Source: Thermoproteota archaeon (GTDB taxonomy: Archaea; Thermoproteota; Thermoprotei_A; Sulfolobales; Desulfurococcaceae). Taken from it: 5,587 nt of DNA. The stretch is from the NCBI GenBank assembly GCA_013154205.1, contig JAADCY010000195.1, positions 1 through 5,587 on the forward strand, given 5' to 3'. Positions 5,545 through 5,587 of the stretch are shown here, in pieces; the stretch's first letter is position 1; the number at the start of each line of letters is the position of its first letter. The notes below the pieces were generated by a model. That model saw only the letters and a list, made by a program, of their open reading frames with translations, was not told the DNA's origin and did not search any database. Position numbers and translations under genes: made by a program.

Positions 5545-5587
5545 ATTCTTGTATCTAGGTGTATAGGGAATGACGTACTATAGTTTT

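Noticed and set aside
1..5587. CRISPR array, insertion sequence, tRNA/rRNA gene or integration site
   Set aside because: No regular direct repeats, transposase, terminal inverted repeats or cloverleaf sequence were seen, and almost all bases are coding.
5545..5587. Promoter for the minus-strand operon at the right edge (CTATAGTA near 5573-5580 on the minus strand)
   Set aside because: The match to the TATA consensus is weak and the window ends before the flanking bases can be judged.

Overview
The window looks like chromosomal housekeeping DNA from a hyperthermophilic archaeon, most likely a crenarchaeon of the Desulfurococcales type. The evidence is a group II chaperonin (thermosome) gene, an archaeal RNA polymerase subunit K gene, an archaeal type IA topoisomerase, a signal peptidase with the eukaryote/archaeal Ser-His-Asp arrangement, heavy use of AGA/AGG, ATA and CTA codons, a TTTTTAAA-type TATA box and very tight gene packing. 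The order-level placement is inference; no rRNA or other direct marker is present.

Layout. Bases 1-720 (+) are the 3' part of a thermosome subunit gene cut by the window edge. A short gap (721-823) holds T-rich termination signals and a TATA box. From there a compact plus-strand operon runs: rpoK (RNA polymerase subunit K), a site-2-type intramembrane metalloprotease (family M50) that overlaps the 3' end of rpoK in another frame, and topA (type IA DNA topoisomerase) 9 nt later. Facing it is a minus-strand cluster, in transcription order: a small unrecognised four-helix membrane protein (5544-5203), a zinc-ribbon protein resembling the TFIIS/RPB9 ribbon (5183-4881) and signal peptidase I (4858-4367), with gaps of 19 and 22 nt. 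The convergent topA and signal peptidase genes share one palindromic CTAG as overlapping stop codons.

The plus-strand operon joins transcription (RpoK), DNA topology (TopA) and membrane proteolysis (M50). The minus-strand cluster joins a putative nucleic-acid or polymerase-related zinc ribbon with protein secretion. Such mixed housekeeping operons are common in compact archaeal genomes, and I see no clear new multi-gene defence or mobile system. The observations most worth a second look are: the TFIIS-like zinc ribbon without the catalytic acidic hairpin; a PCNA-binding-like motif and Lys-rich tail at the N-terminus of TopA; the long out-of-frame rpoK/M50 overlap; an abrupt change in codon use inside the thermosome gene; and the shared-stop convergent gene pair.

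No tRNA, rRNA, CRISPR array, insertion sequence or integration site was seen. The only non-coding stretches are about 100 nt (721-823), two gaps of roughly 20 nt, and 43 nt at the right edge.
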